Below, piece after piece: positions 27,290 to 36,073 of a DNA stretch of 64,000 nt. Source of the stretch: Dokdonia sp. Hel_I_53. Lineage in GTDB: Bacteria > Bacteroidota > Bacteroidia > Flavobacteriales > Flavobacteriaceae. The notes under the pieces were generated by a model that was given only the letters and a program-made list of their open reading frames with translations, was not told the DNA's origin and did no database searches. Within the stretch, counting starts at the first letter, position 1, and the number at the start of each line of letters is the position of its first letter. Where the stretch lies: contig NZ_VISL01000001.1 of the NCBI RefSeq assembly GCF_007827465.1, positions 1,569,001 to 1,633,000 on the forward strand, given 5' to 3'. A program made the position numbers and the translations under genes.

Positions 27290-28054
27290 ATGACAGAACA
27301 ATACCTCTATGATGGAACATTTGACGGATTCCTTACAGGCATTTTTGATTATTATGATCGAAAAAGTATAATTATCGAGTTTGTAAAAGAAAGTAAAGGA
27401 ACAGTAAATTTATTTGATGCTGTTTATAGAGTGCATACAGATGAAAGTAAAGCAGAGCGTGTCTGGAAAGGGATTCTTAAAAAAATAGGAAAGATAACTG
27501 GTCGAGATATTTACAAGGCCTTTTTGAGTGAGGAAGTTGGTTCTGAAAAAATACTATTTAATGTAATTAAAAAGGGTTTTACAGGTCAAAAAATAGAGGG
27601 TGATTATGGAGATCCTGATGCATTGCAGCTGAGTAAGATTGTTAAAAAAGTAGGTCGAGAAAAGCATAGAATGGATGCTTTTATTCGGTTTAGAAAAACA
27701 AAAGATGACATTTATTTTGCTACGATAGAACCAGATTTTAATGTCCTACCTCTTAATGCTATACATTTTAAAAATAGGTATGCAGATCAAAAATGGCTTA
27801 TCTATGATCTCAAAAGGAGTTATGGGGTTTATTATGATATGGAAAAGCTAGACTACATCTCTCTAGAGGTTTCTAAAGATATCAACACCAATACCGCAGC
27901 TGGTTTTTATTTTACCGAAGATGAATTGTTATACCAAGATCTATGGAAAAATTATTTCAAGAGTACAAATATACCTTCTCGTAAAAATATGAAATTACAC
28001 ATCCAGCATGTACCCAAAAGATATTGGAAATACTTAAGCGAAAAACAGCCATAG
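27290..28054 (+). CDS. TIGR03915/DUF4130 protein, partner of the radical-SAM protein
   Basis: 254 residues from ATG 27290; the in-frame ATG 51 bp upstream would add a hydrophobic stretch not found in the family. The start is supported by the family's conserved opening YLYDGTFDGFLTGIFDYYDR. Further hallmarks are VGREKHRMDAFIRFRKT, IEPDFNVLPLNAIHFKNRYADQKWLIYDLKRSYGVYYD. The family is a uracil-DNA-glycosylase-like putative DNA-repair protein normally encoded beside the TIGR03916 radical-SAM protein. Here the radical-SAM gene is about 6 kb away on the other strand, so the pair has been separated by a PepSY gene, the rluB operon and a GT-C gene. Converges with tadA, 17 bp apart. Confidence 0.88.
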   Translation: MTEQYLYDGTFDGFLTGIFDYYDRKSIIIEFVKESKGTVNLFDAVYRVHTDESKAERVWKGILKKIGKITGRDIYKAFLSEEVGSEKILFNVIKKGFTGQKIEGDYGDPDALQLSKIVKKVGREKHRMDAFIRFRKTKDDIYFATIEPDFNVLPLNAIHFKNRYADQKWLIYDLKRSYGVYYDMEKLDYISLEVSKDINTNTAAGFYFTEDELLYQDLWKNYFKSTNIPSRKNMKLHIQHVPKRYWKYLSEKQP

Positions 28055-28071
28055 CAGCAACCTCCTACAAC

Positions 28072-28521
28072 TTAATTAAGCTTTCTTTTATCTACAAAAA
28101 AAAGTTTCATAAGCCGCTCACATTCTTGAGATAAGACACCGCTTTCTACTTTTGTTTTTGGATGTATGGTTGTACCCATCACACTATAACCTCTCTGTAA
28201 ATCCTTTGCACCATATACAATACGTCCTATTTGACTCCAATACAAAGCACCTGCACACATTTGACACGGTTCTAATGTGACGTACAATGTACATTGTTGT
28301 AAGTATTTACCTCCTATATAATTTGAGGCGCTTGTAATAGCCTGCATTTCTGCGTGAGCAGTAACATCTGTAAGTCGCTCTGTGAGGTTATGTGCGCGTG
28401 CAACAATTTTTTTATCAATTACGACAACAGCTCCAACTGGAATCTCTCCTTGATCAAAAGCTACTTGAGCTTCTTGTAAGGCTTTTTGCATGAAATAACG
28501 ATCATCGTATGGCTCTATCAT
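28072..28521 (-). CDS. tadA: tRNA adenosine(34) deaminase
   Basis: 149 residues from ATG 28521 (MIEPYDDRYFMQKALQEA). It converts A34 of tRNA-Arg(ACG) to inosine. Zinc deaminase motifs: HAE (His56, catalytic Glu58) and PCQMC (Cys86, Cys89), with the TadA-type PVGAV and N-terminal helix. A longer frame up to 28740 is open but lies across the dxs coding region, so it is a shadow. Length equals that of standard TadA. Divergent from dxs with a 52-bp gap. Confidence 0.95.
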   Translation of the reverse strand: MIEPYDDRYFMQKALQEAQVAFDQGEIPVGAVVVIDKKIVARAHNLTERLTDVTAHAEMQAITSASNYIGGKYLQQCTLYVTLEPCQMCAGALYWSQIGRIVYGAKDLQRGYSVMGTTIHPKTKVESGVLSQECERLMKLFFVDKRKLN

Positions 28522-28561
28522 AACAGTGCTTTCTGGAGCATAAAAATACAGATTCAAGACG

Positions 28562-28569
28562 TACCTTTG
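28562..28569 (+). promoter_or_regulatory. -7 promoter box TACCTTTG immediately before dxs
   Basis: Matches TAnnTTTG. Its last base is 4 bp before the ATG, so the transcript probably begins at or next to the start codon (leaderless). No clear TTG is seen at the usual distance upstream. Confidence 0.5.
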
Positions 28570-28573
28570 TTTA

Positions 28574-30340
28574 ATGCAGCTAAGTATTCTTGATAAAATA
28601 CAATCACCTCTGGACCTCCGTAAGGTTCCAGAAATACAACTACCTCTGCTTGCTAAAGAGCTCCGTAAATTTATTATAAATATTTTAGCAACAAAGGAAG
28701 GCCATTTAGGTGCAAGTTTAGGCGTTATAGAGCTTACCATAGCATTACATTATATTTTTGATACACCAAATGACAATCTTATTTGGGATGTAGGGCATCA
28801 AGCTTATGGCCACAAAATATTAACAGGAAGAAAAGAAATTTTTCACACTAATAGACAGAAAGGAGGTATTAGTGGTTTTCCTAATCGCGGTGAAAGTCCT
28901 TATGATACGTTCGGAACTGGCCATAGCAGCACCTCTGTTTCAGCTGCATTGGGCATGGCAATGGCAGCGTCCTTAAAAGGTCAAAAAGAAAGGCACCATA
29001 TAGCCGTCATAGGCGATGCCTCCATTGCAAGTGGGATGGCTTTTGAAGGAATGAACCACGCAGGAGTTACAGATGCAAATCTTCTTATTATTCTCAATGA
29101 CAATGCGATTGGTATTGATCCGAGTGTAGGTGCGCTCAAAAAATACCTTACCAATGTAAAAAAAGGAACTGCTCGAGAAGAGAATATCTTTGAGGCACTC
29201 AACATTAAATATTTTGGCCCTATAGATGGTCACAACTTACCAGAACTTACGGCTACATTAGAAAAGCTAAAAACTATAAGCGGACCTAAATTTCTTCATG
29301 TTATCACTACAAAGGGTAAAGGTCTTGCACTCGCCGAAAAAGAACAAATTACCTACCACGCCCCAGGAAAATTCAATGCCATCACAGGGGTTAGAGATAA
29401 AGAGAGTAATGCACCTCAACCGCCTAAGTACCAGGATGTATTTGGACACACACTGGTTGAGCTTGCTAGAGAGAACAAAAAAATTATCGGAATCACACCA
29501 GCTATGCCTACGGGCAGTTCTCTTAAATATATGATACGTGAGTTTCCAGATAGAGCTTTTGATGTAGGTATTGCAGAGCAGCATGCAGTAACACTCGCTG
29601 CTGGTCTCGCCACAGAAGGTATGGTTGTCTTTTGTAATATTTATTCTACGTTTTTACAAAGGGCTTATGATCAAGTTATACACGATGTTGCCCTTCAAAA
29701 ATTACCTGTTATTTTTTGTTTAGACAGAGCAGGATTAGTTGGTCAAGATGGAGGGACCCATCAAGGGGTATACGACCTCTCTTACCTAAGTTGCATACCT
29801 AATTTGATTATTTATGCACCAAGTGACGATAGAGCTTTGCGTAATATTATGTATACTGCTCAACGCGGGCTTAGAGCTCCTATTGCAATACGGTATCCTA
29901 GAGGTAGAGCCGTTCACATAGATTGGAAAAAACCTTTTCGAGAGATACCCATAGGCAAAGGTAGCTGTATTCAAGAGGGTGAAAATATTGCTATAATTAG
30001 TATCGGTAGTATTCTTAAAAACGTTTTAGATGCTAGCGCAAAAATTACGGCAGAAATAGGAATCTATGACATGGGCTTTCTAAAGCCCCTAGATACAGAT
30101 CTTTTAGATATCATATTTGACAATTATCAACACATCATCACTATTGAAGATGGGTCAAAAATTGGCGGGATGGGTAGTATGGTTTGTGATTACGCTTTCG
30201 CGAAAGCAAAACAACATATAAACATTACCGTTCTAGGTATTCCAGATATGTTCATTGAACACGCCACTGTAGAAGAACAACAAGAAGAGGCTGGAATCTC
30301 AGTTGCAAAAATTGTAAGCTTACTTGAAAATTTGGCATAA
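28574..30340 (+). CDS. dxs: 1-deoxy-D-xylulose-5-phosphate synthase
   Basis: 588 residues, a little shorter than the usual 620-640. It condenses pyruvate and glyceraldehyde 3-phosphate in the first step of the MEP isoprenoid pathway, using thiamine diphosphate. Motifs: GHLGASLGVIELTIALHY, DVGHQAYGHKILTGR, GTGHSSTSVSAALGMA, VIGDASIASGMAFEGMNHAG (ThDP-binding GD..N), DVGIAEQHAVTLAAGLA and DRAGLVGQDGGTHQG. The shortening lies in the linker between the first and second domains. A palindrome encodes YAFAKAKQ at 30194, near the C-terminal domain's surface. Thiamine supply is served by thiL elsewhere in the window. Confidence 0.97.
   Translation: MQLSILDKIQSPLDLRKVPEIQLPLLAKELRKFIINILATKEGHLGASLGVIELTIALHYIFDTPNDNLIWDVGHQAYGHKILTGRKEIFHTNRQKGGISGFPNRGESPYDTFGTGHSSTSVSAALGMAMAASLKGQKERHHIAVIGDASIASGMAFEGMNHAGVTDANLLIILNDNAIGIDPSVGALKKYLTNVKKGTAREENIFEALNIKYFGPIDGHNLPELTATLEKLKTISGPKFLHVITTKGKGLALAEKEQITYHAPGKFNAITGVRDKESNAPQPPKYQDVFGHTLVELARENKKIIGITPAMPTGSSLKYMIREFPDRAFDVGIAEQHAVTLAAGLATEGMVVFCNIYSTFLQRAYDQVIHDVALQKLPVIFCLDRAGLVGQDGGTHQGVYDLSYLSCIPNLIIYAPSDDRALRNIMYTAQRGLRAPIAIRYPRGRAVHIDWKKPFREIPIGKGSCIQEGENIAIISIGSILKNVLDASAKITAEIGIYDMGFLKPLDTDLLDIIFDNYQHIITIEDGSKIGGMGSMVCDYAFAKAKQHINITVLGIPDMFIEHATVEEQQEEAGISVAKIVSLLENLA
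30194..30207. repeat. Palindrome GCTTTCGCGAAAGC
   Basis: Perfect 14-bp copy in dxs, read as AFAKA. Confidence 0.95.
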
Positions 30341-30342
30341 AA

Positions 30343-30370
30343 AAATCGGCAAGCTCTTGCCTGCCGATTT
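30343..30370. terminator. Hairpin between dxs and the M36 protease gene
   Basis: Stem AAATCGGCA / TGCCGATTT around a 10-nt loop that can pair internally (AAG/CTT). The A-run at 30337-30346 gives a U-tract on the minus strand, so it best fits the protease gene; it may also stop dxs. Confidence 0.8.
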
Positions 30371-30392
30371 ATGACCTCTGCTTTATAAGGAG

Positions 30393-33077
30393 TTATTCTA
30401 TAATTAACTTAATAGTTTCTGTAGCAACATCACTTTGAACTTGCAATAAGTAAACTCCAGTAGATAAATTTGAAGCTTCTACTCTTACGTTACCCTCTAA
30501 TAATGATTCTTGAGTGTGTATAAGACGACCATTAATATCAAATATCTTAACAGTACCAGCACCCACAGATTTATTAATTCTTAAATTCATAGTTCCATTA
30601 GATGGGTTAGGATACACGCTGAAATTTGTAGCGTCAATTCCACCCACTGATAATTCATTACAGAAATTATCATTCCCTTCTGGAAAATCAAAAGCTTCAA
30701 CTTGATCAGTACGACTAAATCTTGCTCCCTGCGAAGCACTAAATCCAACCCCTCGATTTGCAAATGCTGTATATATTAAACATTTAGCATCTCTTCGCTC
30801 GCCATCAGTAGTCCATCTATCATTCATATCAACTGCAGCGAGTATTGCATCGCGACCATCTACGAATCCTGGTAAGCATGGCTGATTTTTTAAACCATCC
30901 ATTACAAGTTGCAAAGCAGTATTATTACCTCCAGTTCCATTATAAATATCTGCATCAAACCCATACAGATCAATTAGTTCCCAGGTCATATCCCAAAGAA
31001 TGGTTGCCCAGATAGTCCCTATACCGTGAGGTTGAGAAATTGCAGCTTCATCATTAGTATCACCATACGTCAATCCATTAATATTTGTATCTGTACTATA
31101 TTGTGCTGGGCGTATACCAGATCCATCAACAGGTTGATTTGTAGCAAATGTTCCAATTCCACGACCTTCAATTGCAGTATCATCAGCAGTCATTGTTAAC
31201 ATAAGTCCAAAATAATCAGACCATCCCTCTCCCATTTGCTCTTGCTGTTGAGTTGTACTCAAACATCCAGAATTAGTAGGACCTCCAGTTAATCTTGTTG
31301 AAATACCGTGACCATACTCATGAATAATAATTCCATTATCTAAACTTCCATCAATAAATCTCGGTCTAGTAGGGTTTACAATAATTGTTTCACCATTTAG
31401 AAGTGCAGAAATTAGAACATCACCATCTTCTTGATTTATCATTCCTGCAGGAATCACATTACTATTATTCTCTTCACCTCCTAAATTTATTATTTCATCA
31501 GCAACATTATTCGCTATAATAACTCCAATTGCTCCTGCCGCTTGAGCAGATGCTACTTTCAAAGTAAAATTACATGAGCCACGACGTATTAGTGCGATAT
31601 TCCCATCCAATTCTTCTGGATTTAAAAAAGTATCACAACCGTCATTTGGATCTGTTGAATCAGCAGATGCATCATCATCTTCTACTAACACTAGTTGAGC
31701 ATTAGGGTCAGGATTTTCCAAGGAAGCGAAAAATGAATTATTAGGCTGGCCATTAGTTGTCGAAAAGGCACTTACACTCAATTCTATATTTCTTGCAAGA
31801 CTAGCTGGCTCTATAATTTCTAAATTTCCTCTTTCACCAGAGGTGTTCCAAAGAAACATTTGCATTCTAGGATTATTTCCCTCAGGAGGTGTTGCAAAAT
31901 TTGCGTTATTTACACTCCTACGAACATTATCAAAACCGTCTGCAATTACATGATCAAATCCACTTCCATTACCAGTATAATTGTTTTGTTGAAAATTACC
32001 CGAAGCCTCATCAAATCCATAATTATAGAAAACGTCATGGACAATGTTATTCCAATAAAATAGATTTGTTATAGCGGCGTCTCTAGAACCTTCAGCATCG
32101 GCAGTAAGGTCGATAGGGAAATCAAATGCTAACTCCGACCCACCATCTGGTGATTCACCTTGATTATTATTTCCTAAGAGATCTTCTTGTGCATATACAT
32201 TGTTCCCCCTTGTTATTGTAAATTCTGCACCTTCTACGCCATCAGTATCGTGCCATCCAAAAGGAGAAGCCACGACATCTTGAGGATTTTCAACAATAGA
32301 ACGGTCACCATGATTTGGACTCTCTAGTGGCATTGCATAAACATTGTATGATTCTCCAGCATAGGGAGCAGAAATAGAAGTTGTAAGCTGATTATCAAAT
32401 AGAAGCTCAAACTCCTTATTCGATTTATCTCTACTTCTATCTTGATGATTATGACCATCAAAAGTGCAATTTATTACCCAATCATTCTTGTTTATTATTG
32501 ATCCTGTCAAAGCATCTATCCTTACACTCCACCAGTTTTTGGAATCCATAGTATAAATACTTAAATCCCAAGCAAGTTTTAATTCACCGCTTTCAGAAAT
32601 AGTATACACTAATTTTACGGGAACGTTTTCTTGTGATACACCTCCATTGGATAATACTAATTTTTGAGGTGATGTAGTATTTACAACAGAGAAGTTAGAA
32701 CCACCTAGATTCAACGCAATTGCTGCTGTTGAAGCCGCACTAACCGGGCCAAGTGATGGTGTAGAAATATTTGCTCGATTAGAAATGTTACTTTCTAAAT
32801 TATGAGAGACATAAATTATTTTTCCATCTTTAAAAGTAGCAGTAATTTGAGAATTATTAATTGGTATTCCATTGAACTGTTGTGCTAAATAAATACGTTT
32901 GATATTGTTTTTACTGGAATGAACTTCTTCAATGATTTTTAAATCTTGAATATCACCAGCATCCACTTTATCAGTTATTAAATAATCCTTAACTGATTGA
33001 ATGTAGTTCTGAGCACTCAAATTTGCTGAAAAAAACAAAATTGAGATCATTAAAATTTTAAAGTAATTTATTTTCAT
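30393..33077 (-). CDS. Secreted M36 (fungalysin) metalloprotease with T9SS sorting domain
   Basis: 894 residues. Signal peptide about 1-22 (ending SANLSAQ), an FTP propeptide domain (about 30-200), the M36 catalytic domain with zinc motif HEYGHGIS (His586, Glu587, His590) and downstream GEGWSDYFGLML supplying the third ligand. A PA domain is inserted before the zinc motif (NPEELDGNIALIRRGSCNFTLKVASAQAAGAIGVIIANN). The last 75 residues are a type A T9SS sorting domain (NFSVYPNPSNGTMNL, then STGVYLLQV and KLIIE). It degrades extracellular protein after export through the Sec and type IX systems. It has its own promoter and terminator. Confidence 0.95.
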   Translation of the reverse strand: MKINYFKILMISILFFSANLSAQNYIQSVKDYLITDKVDAGDIQDLKIIEEVHSSKNNIKRIYLAQQFNGIPINNSQITATFKDGKIIYVSHNLESNISNRANISTPSLGPVSAASTAAIALNLGGSNFSVVNTTSPQKLVLSNGGVSQENVPVKLVYTISESGELKLAWDLSIYTMDSKNWWSVRIDALTGSIINKNDWVINCTFDGHNHQDRSRDKSNKEFELLFDNQLTTSISAPYAGESYNVYAMPLESPNHGDRSIVENPQDVVASPFGWHDTDGVEGAEFTITRGNNVYAQEDLLGNNNQGESPDGGSELAFDFPIDLTADAEGSRDAAITNLFYWNNIVHDVFYNYGFDEASGNFQQNNYTGNGSGFDHVIADGFDNVRRSVNNANFATPPEGNNPRMQMFLWNTSGERGNLEIIEPASLARNIELSVSAFSTTNGQPNNSFFASLENPDPNAQLVLVEDDDASADSTDPNDGCDTFLNPEELDGNIALIRRGSCNFTLKVASAQAAGAIGVIIANNVADEIINLGGEENNSNVIPAGMINQEDGDVLISALLNGETIIVNPTRPRFIDGSLDNGIIIHEYGHGISTRLTGGPTNSGCLSTTQQQEQMGEGWSDYFGLMLTMTADDTAIEGRGIGTFATNQPVDGSGIRPAQYSTDTNINGLTYGDTNDEAAISQPHGIGTIWATILWDMTWELIDLYGFDADIYNGTGGNNTALQLVMDGLKNQPCLPGFVDGRDAILAAVDMNDRWTTDGERRDAKCLIYTAFANRGVGFSASQGARFSRTDQVEAFDFPEGNDNFCNELSVGGIDATNFSVYPNPSNGTMNLRINKSVGAGTVKIFDINGRLIHTQESLLEGNVRVEASNLSTGVYLLQVQSDVATETIKLIIE

Positions 33078-33099
33078 ATTTTTTTATTTATTGAAGCTT

Positions 33100-33130
33100 C
33101 GAATATACTGCATAGATTGATTAAAATCAA
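33100..33130 (-). promoter_or_regulatory. Promoter of the M36 protease gene with overlapping inverted repeat
   Basis: Minus strand TTG (33128-33130), 20 bp, TATATTCG (33100-33107; one mismatch to TAnnTTTG), about 20 bp before the ATG. The inverted repeat ATTGATT-AA-AATCAAT (33117-33132) covers the -33 element and could be an operator; this is inference. Confidence 0.55.
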
Positions 33131-33157
33131 TGAACTTGAGGTAATTAACAATTTTGT

Positions 33158-34489
33158 TTACCCTTTAATATTATGACCCCGTAGCTGCTCAAAAATGCGG
33201 AGTGACTTGCTATCAGTCATGATAGAAATCTGATTGCAGATAAATAAAAGCTCTTCGTAACGCGTAGCTCCCTCTTGAGCATTAGACAAAAATAATTTTT
33301 TAACAAGCTTATCATAGTGCGTAGGCTCCTCTACCAATGATCTACAACGAGCTTTCAATAACGTACTTAAAATCTCATACCCAGCAATTTCTTTTGCAAT
33401 TACTTCCTCACTTTGATATATTTTTTCAACACTAATTTTTAAAATATCCTGTATTTGAGCCTCGTAGCTTGACTTATCTAATAAAGCTTTCGCGAAAGCG
33501 CCCTTTAAAATTGCCTCTTCATTTTCCATAAATATAACTACCGCCTCATCAATAAGTTTCCCTATTGCTAGGGCTCTTAAGTAACCTACTCTTGCCGCCT
33601 TATCTGTAAGTGAGGCATATTTACTCCTATTGATATGAGGTACTAATTTAACTAGATATTCAAGCGCATATTCTTCAGAAATAAGTCCTAGATTAATCCC
33701 ATCTTCAAAATCTATAATTGTGTAGCAAATATCATCTGCTGCTTCTACTAGATAGGTTAAGGGGTGCCTCGCATAACTTATATCAGCTCCTGATCTGGTT
33801 TGAATAAGTCCTAGCTCGTCTGCGATGTCCTTAAAAGATTCTTTATCTGCTTGAAAAAAACCATATTTTTTATCTGCGATGTGATTTGTAGGTTTAAAGG
33901 GTAGCGATTCTTTTGGGTATTTCATAAAAGCACCTAATGTGGCATAGGATAGTCTTAAGCCTCCCTCTGCGCCAGGTCTTGACTCAGTAAGAATTTTGAA
34001 CCCATTTGCATTCCCCTCAAATGTACAGAGGTCTTGATACTCCTTTGCTGTAAGTTCTTGTTTATATATCTTCCCAGGGCCATTTTTAAAAAAATCCCCT
34101 ATAGATTTTTCTCCAGAATGACCAAAAGGTGGATTGCCAATGTCATGAGCTAATGCTGCTGCTGCTACTATGGCTCCAAAATCATTCATCTTATAACCAT
34201 GAACTTCCGATAGGTGAGGATATTTTTCTAAAACTCGCTTTCCCACCTGCCTGCCTAAGGACCTACCTACTACAGCAACCTCAAGGCTATGTGTCAACCT
34301 TGTATGCACAAAGTCAGTCTTAGATAATGGAATCACTTGCGTTTTGTCTTGCAGGCTTCTAAAGTGTGAAGAAAAAATAATACGGTCATAATCTACTTCA
34401 AAACCTAGTCTGGTCTCATCTTGTTCTGTACGTAATCTTTTATTTGTATCGCCTTGTCTCTTTAAGGAAAGTAAGCGTTCCCATTGCAT
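33158..34489 (-). CDS. dgt: Deoxyguanosinetriphosphate triphosphohydrolase (dGTPase)
   Basis: 443 residues from ATG 34489 (MQWERLLSLKRQGD); the codon before it is also ATG. HD-domain motifs: FRSLQDKTQV, HTRLTHSLEVAVVGRSLG (first His), AAALAHDIGNPPFGHSGEKS (HD and further metal residues), and later YLVEAADDICYTIIDFEDG (Asp). The enzyme cleaves dGTP to deoxyguanosine and tripolyphosphate. A longer frame to 34561 exists but includes the palindrome and promoter region. A second palindrome encodes GAFAKALL in the C-terminal helical part. Single gene, 80 bp from the protease promoter. Confidence 0.94.
   Translation of the reverse strand: MQWERLLSLKRQGDTNKRLRTEQDETRLGFEVDYDRIIFSSHFRSLQDKTQVIPLSKTDFVHTRLTHSLEVAVVGRSLGRQVGKRVLEKYPHLSEVHGYKMNDFGAIVAAAALAHDIGNPPFGHSGEKSIGDFFKNGPGKIYKQELTAKEYQDLCTFEGNANGFKILTESRPGAEGGLRLSYATLGAFMKYPKESLPFKPTNHIADKKYGFFQADKESFKDIADELGLIQTRSGADISYARHPLTYLVEAADDICYTIIDFEDGINLGLISEEYALEYLVKLVPHINRSKYASLTDKAARVGYLRALAIGKLIDEAVVIFMENEEAILKGAFAKALLDKSSYEAQIQDILKISVEKIYQSEEVIAKEIAGYEILSTLLKARCRSLVEEPTHYDKLVKKLFLSNAQEGATRYEELLFICNQISIMTDSKSLRIFEQLRGHNIKG
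33486..33499. repeat. Palindrome GCTTTCGCGAAAGC
   Basis: Perfect 14-bp copy inside dgt, read on the minus strand as AFAKA. Confidence 0.95.
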
Positions 34490-34530
34490 CATAATGCTCT
34501 TTTTTAGAAAGAGCAAGATAGTGGGTTTTA

Positions 34531-34546
34531 CGCTTTCGCGAAAGCG
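34531..34546. repeat. Palindrome CGCTTTCGCGAAAGCG
   Basis: Perfect 16-bp copy about 40 bp upstream of the dgt start. An in-frame upstream ATG reads through it as RFRES, but the family start is downstream. Confidence 0.95.
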
Positions 34547-34711
34547 AAATAAAATCACCATACAGAGATTTTAAGCATAACTCTTAACAATGAGGTTACA
34601 CTAAAATTACAAGAAGCTAATACAACTATAACTTTGAGGTAACTTCAAAAAACAATAATGACAGCATCTTTGCATCGAAGATTTTAAATGACAATCAAAT
34701 CGAAAACCAAA

Positions 34712-35974
34712 ATGAAAAAATTAATTTTTAGTCTAGCCTTATTAGGTGGAATTTTAACGGGATGTTCAAGTGATGATGATCAACCTATTGTAGTAACTGA
34801 AGTTCCTGGAAATGGAGGAGGTGATGATACAGGTAGTGTAGACACTACGCTATCTGGAAATATCACAGAAGACATGACATTAACAAATGACGTAATATGG
34901 CAACTTGATGGCCGTGTAATTGTGACAGCTGGAAATACGCTTACAATCGAGCCAGGAACAATCATTAAAGCATTTGCAGGTCAAGAAGCAAATGCGTCTG
35001 TTTTAATTATTGCACGTGATGCAAAAATAGAAGCAAATGGAACAGCTGCTGCTCCAATTATCATGACTTCTAGTGCAGATGGTATACAATTAGGACAAAC
35101 AGAAGGAACTCTTGATGAAAACACTCGTGGCTTATGGGGAGGACTTATCGTATTAGGTAACGCACCTATTTCTGAGGATGGTGATGTAGAAGCGTCTCAA
35201 ATTGAAGGAATACCTGCTAGTGACACTAACGGTCTTTATGGAGGTACTGATGCAGCAGATGACTCAGGAACTATAACTTATGTTTCAATACGTCATGGTG
35301 GTACACTCATAGGTGAGGGTAACGAAATTAACGGACTTACTTTAGGTGGTGTAGGAACAGGAACTACTATCGATCACGTAGAGGTTGTAGGAAATGTAGA
35401 TGATGGTATCGAATTTTTTGGAGGTACTGTTAATGCATCAAATCTTTTAGTTTGGGCTCAAGGAGATGATGGTCTTGACATTGACCAAGCATATGCAGGA
35501 ACTGTAACAAATGCAGTTGTAATTGCCGGAGATATCTCTGACCACGCTTTAGAAATTGATGGACCAGAAGGGTCTTTAAATGGTGCTTTTACGCTTAATA
35601 ACATCACTCTTATAGGAAGTGCAACTGCTCCAAATGGAGAATATGCAGACTACAGAGATGGGGCGCAAGGAGCAACAAACAATGTTTTTGCAACAGGATT
35701 CCAAGACGGGAAAGATGTCGAATTAGATAACAATGGGGTTGCTCAAAACTATATTGATGGTTTAATTTCTTTCACAAACTGGATCGTAGAAGGAGTTACT
35801 CCTGCAAATTCAATTTTTGTTGAAAAAACTGGAGATGGTGAATCAACTATTATTTCACCATCATTTACAGATCAAGCTGCAGATTGGACAACAGCTGGAA
35901 CATCTGGAGGTGCAGATCTTACTGTATTTGCTTGGACATTTGCTGCAGCAACTACATCTGGTGTAATTGACTAA
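34712..35974 (+). CDS. Surface lipoprotein of the right-handed beta-helix type, partner of the TonB receptor
   Basis: 420 residues from ATG 34712 (MKKLIFSLALLGG). Lipobox ILTGCSSDDD, Cys18, and the acidic residues after Cys fit the Bacteroidota surface-export signal. An N-terminal acidic/Gly linker precedes a repetitive domain (SGNITEDMTLTNDVIWQLDGRVIV, LTIEPGTIIKAFAG, GVGTGTTIDHVEVVGNVDDGIEFFGGT, NLLVWAQGDDGLDIDQAYAG) that looks like a beta-helix. Database names such as multidrug transporter for this family are unhelpful. It lies 100 bp before the TonB-dependent receptor, so I infer surface binding of the same ligand. A CATCTTTG box at 34665-34672 is a possible -7 element. Confidence 0.85.
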   Translation: MKKLIFSLALLGGILTGCSSDDDQPIVVTEVPGNGGGDDTGSVDTTLSGNITEDMTLTNDVIWQLDGRVIVTAGNTLTIEPGTIIKAFAGQEANASVLIIARDAKIEANGTAAAPIIMTSSADGIQLGQTEGTLDENTRGLWGGLIVLGNAPISEDGDVEASQIEGIPASDTNGLYGGTDAADDSGTITYVSIRHGGTLIGEGNEINGLTLGGVGTGTTIDHVEVVGNVDDGIEFFGGTVNASNLLVWAQGDDGLDIDQAYAGTVTNAVVIAGDISDHALEIDGPEGSLNGAFTLNNITLIGSATAPNGEYADYRDGAQGATNNVFATGFQDGKDVELDNNGVAQNYIDGLISFTNWIVEGVTPANSIFVEKTGDGESTIISPSFTDQAADWTTAGTSGGADLTVFAWTFAAATTSGVID

Positions 35975-36029
35975 ATAATAAAAAGGGGCGTTAAAATCCC
36001 ACACGCATACAAACTATACAATAATATTG

Positions 36030-36055
36030 ATTGCCCGCCCTTAATGGTGGGCAAT
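36030..36055 (+). promoter_or_regulatory. Hairpin between lipoprotein and TonB receptor genes
   Basis: Stem ATTGCCCGCC / GGTGGGCAAT with one mismatch and a 6-nt loop, immediately before the receptor start. No T-run follows, so it may be an mRNA processing or stability element that sets the ratio of the two proteins. An ATG within it (36044) is unlikely to start translation. Confidence 0.5.
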
Positions 36056-36073
36056 CTTATGAATTACAATATA

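Noticed and set aside
28522..28740. Extended N-terminus of TadA
   Set aside because: The added 73 residues read the complement of dxs coding sequence and have no TadA homology; the ATG at 28521 matches family length.
34490..34561. Extended N-terminus of Dgt
   Set aside because: It runs through the palindrome and upstream region; family start MQWERLL is downstream.
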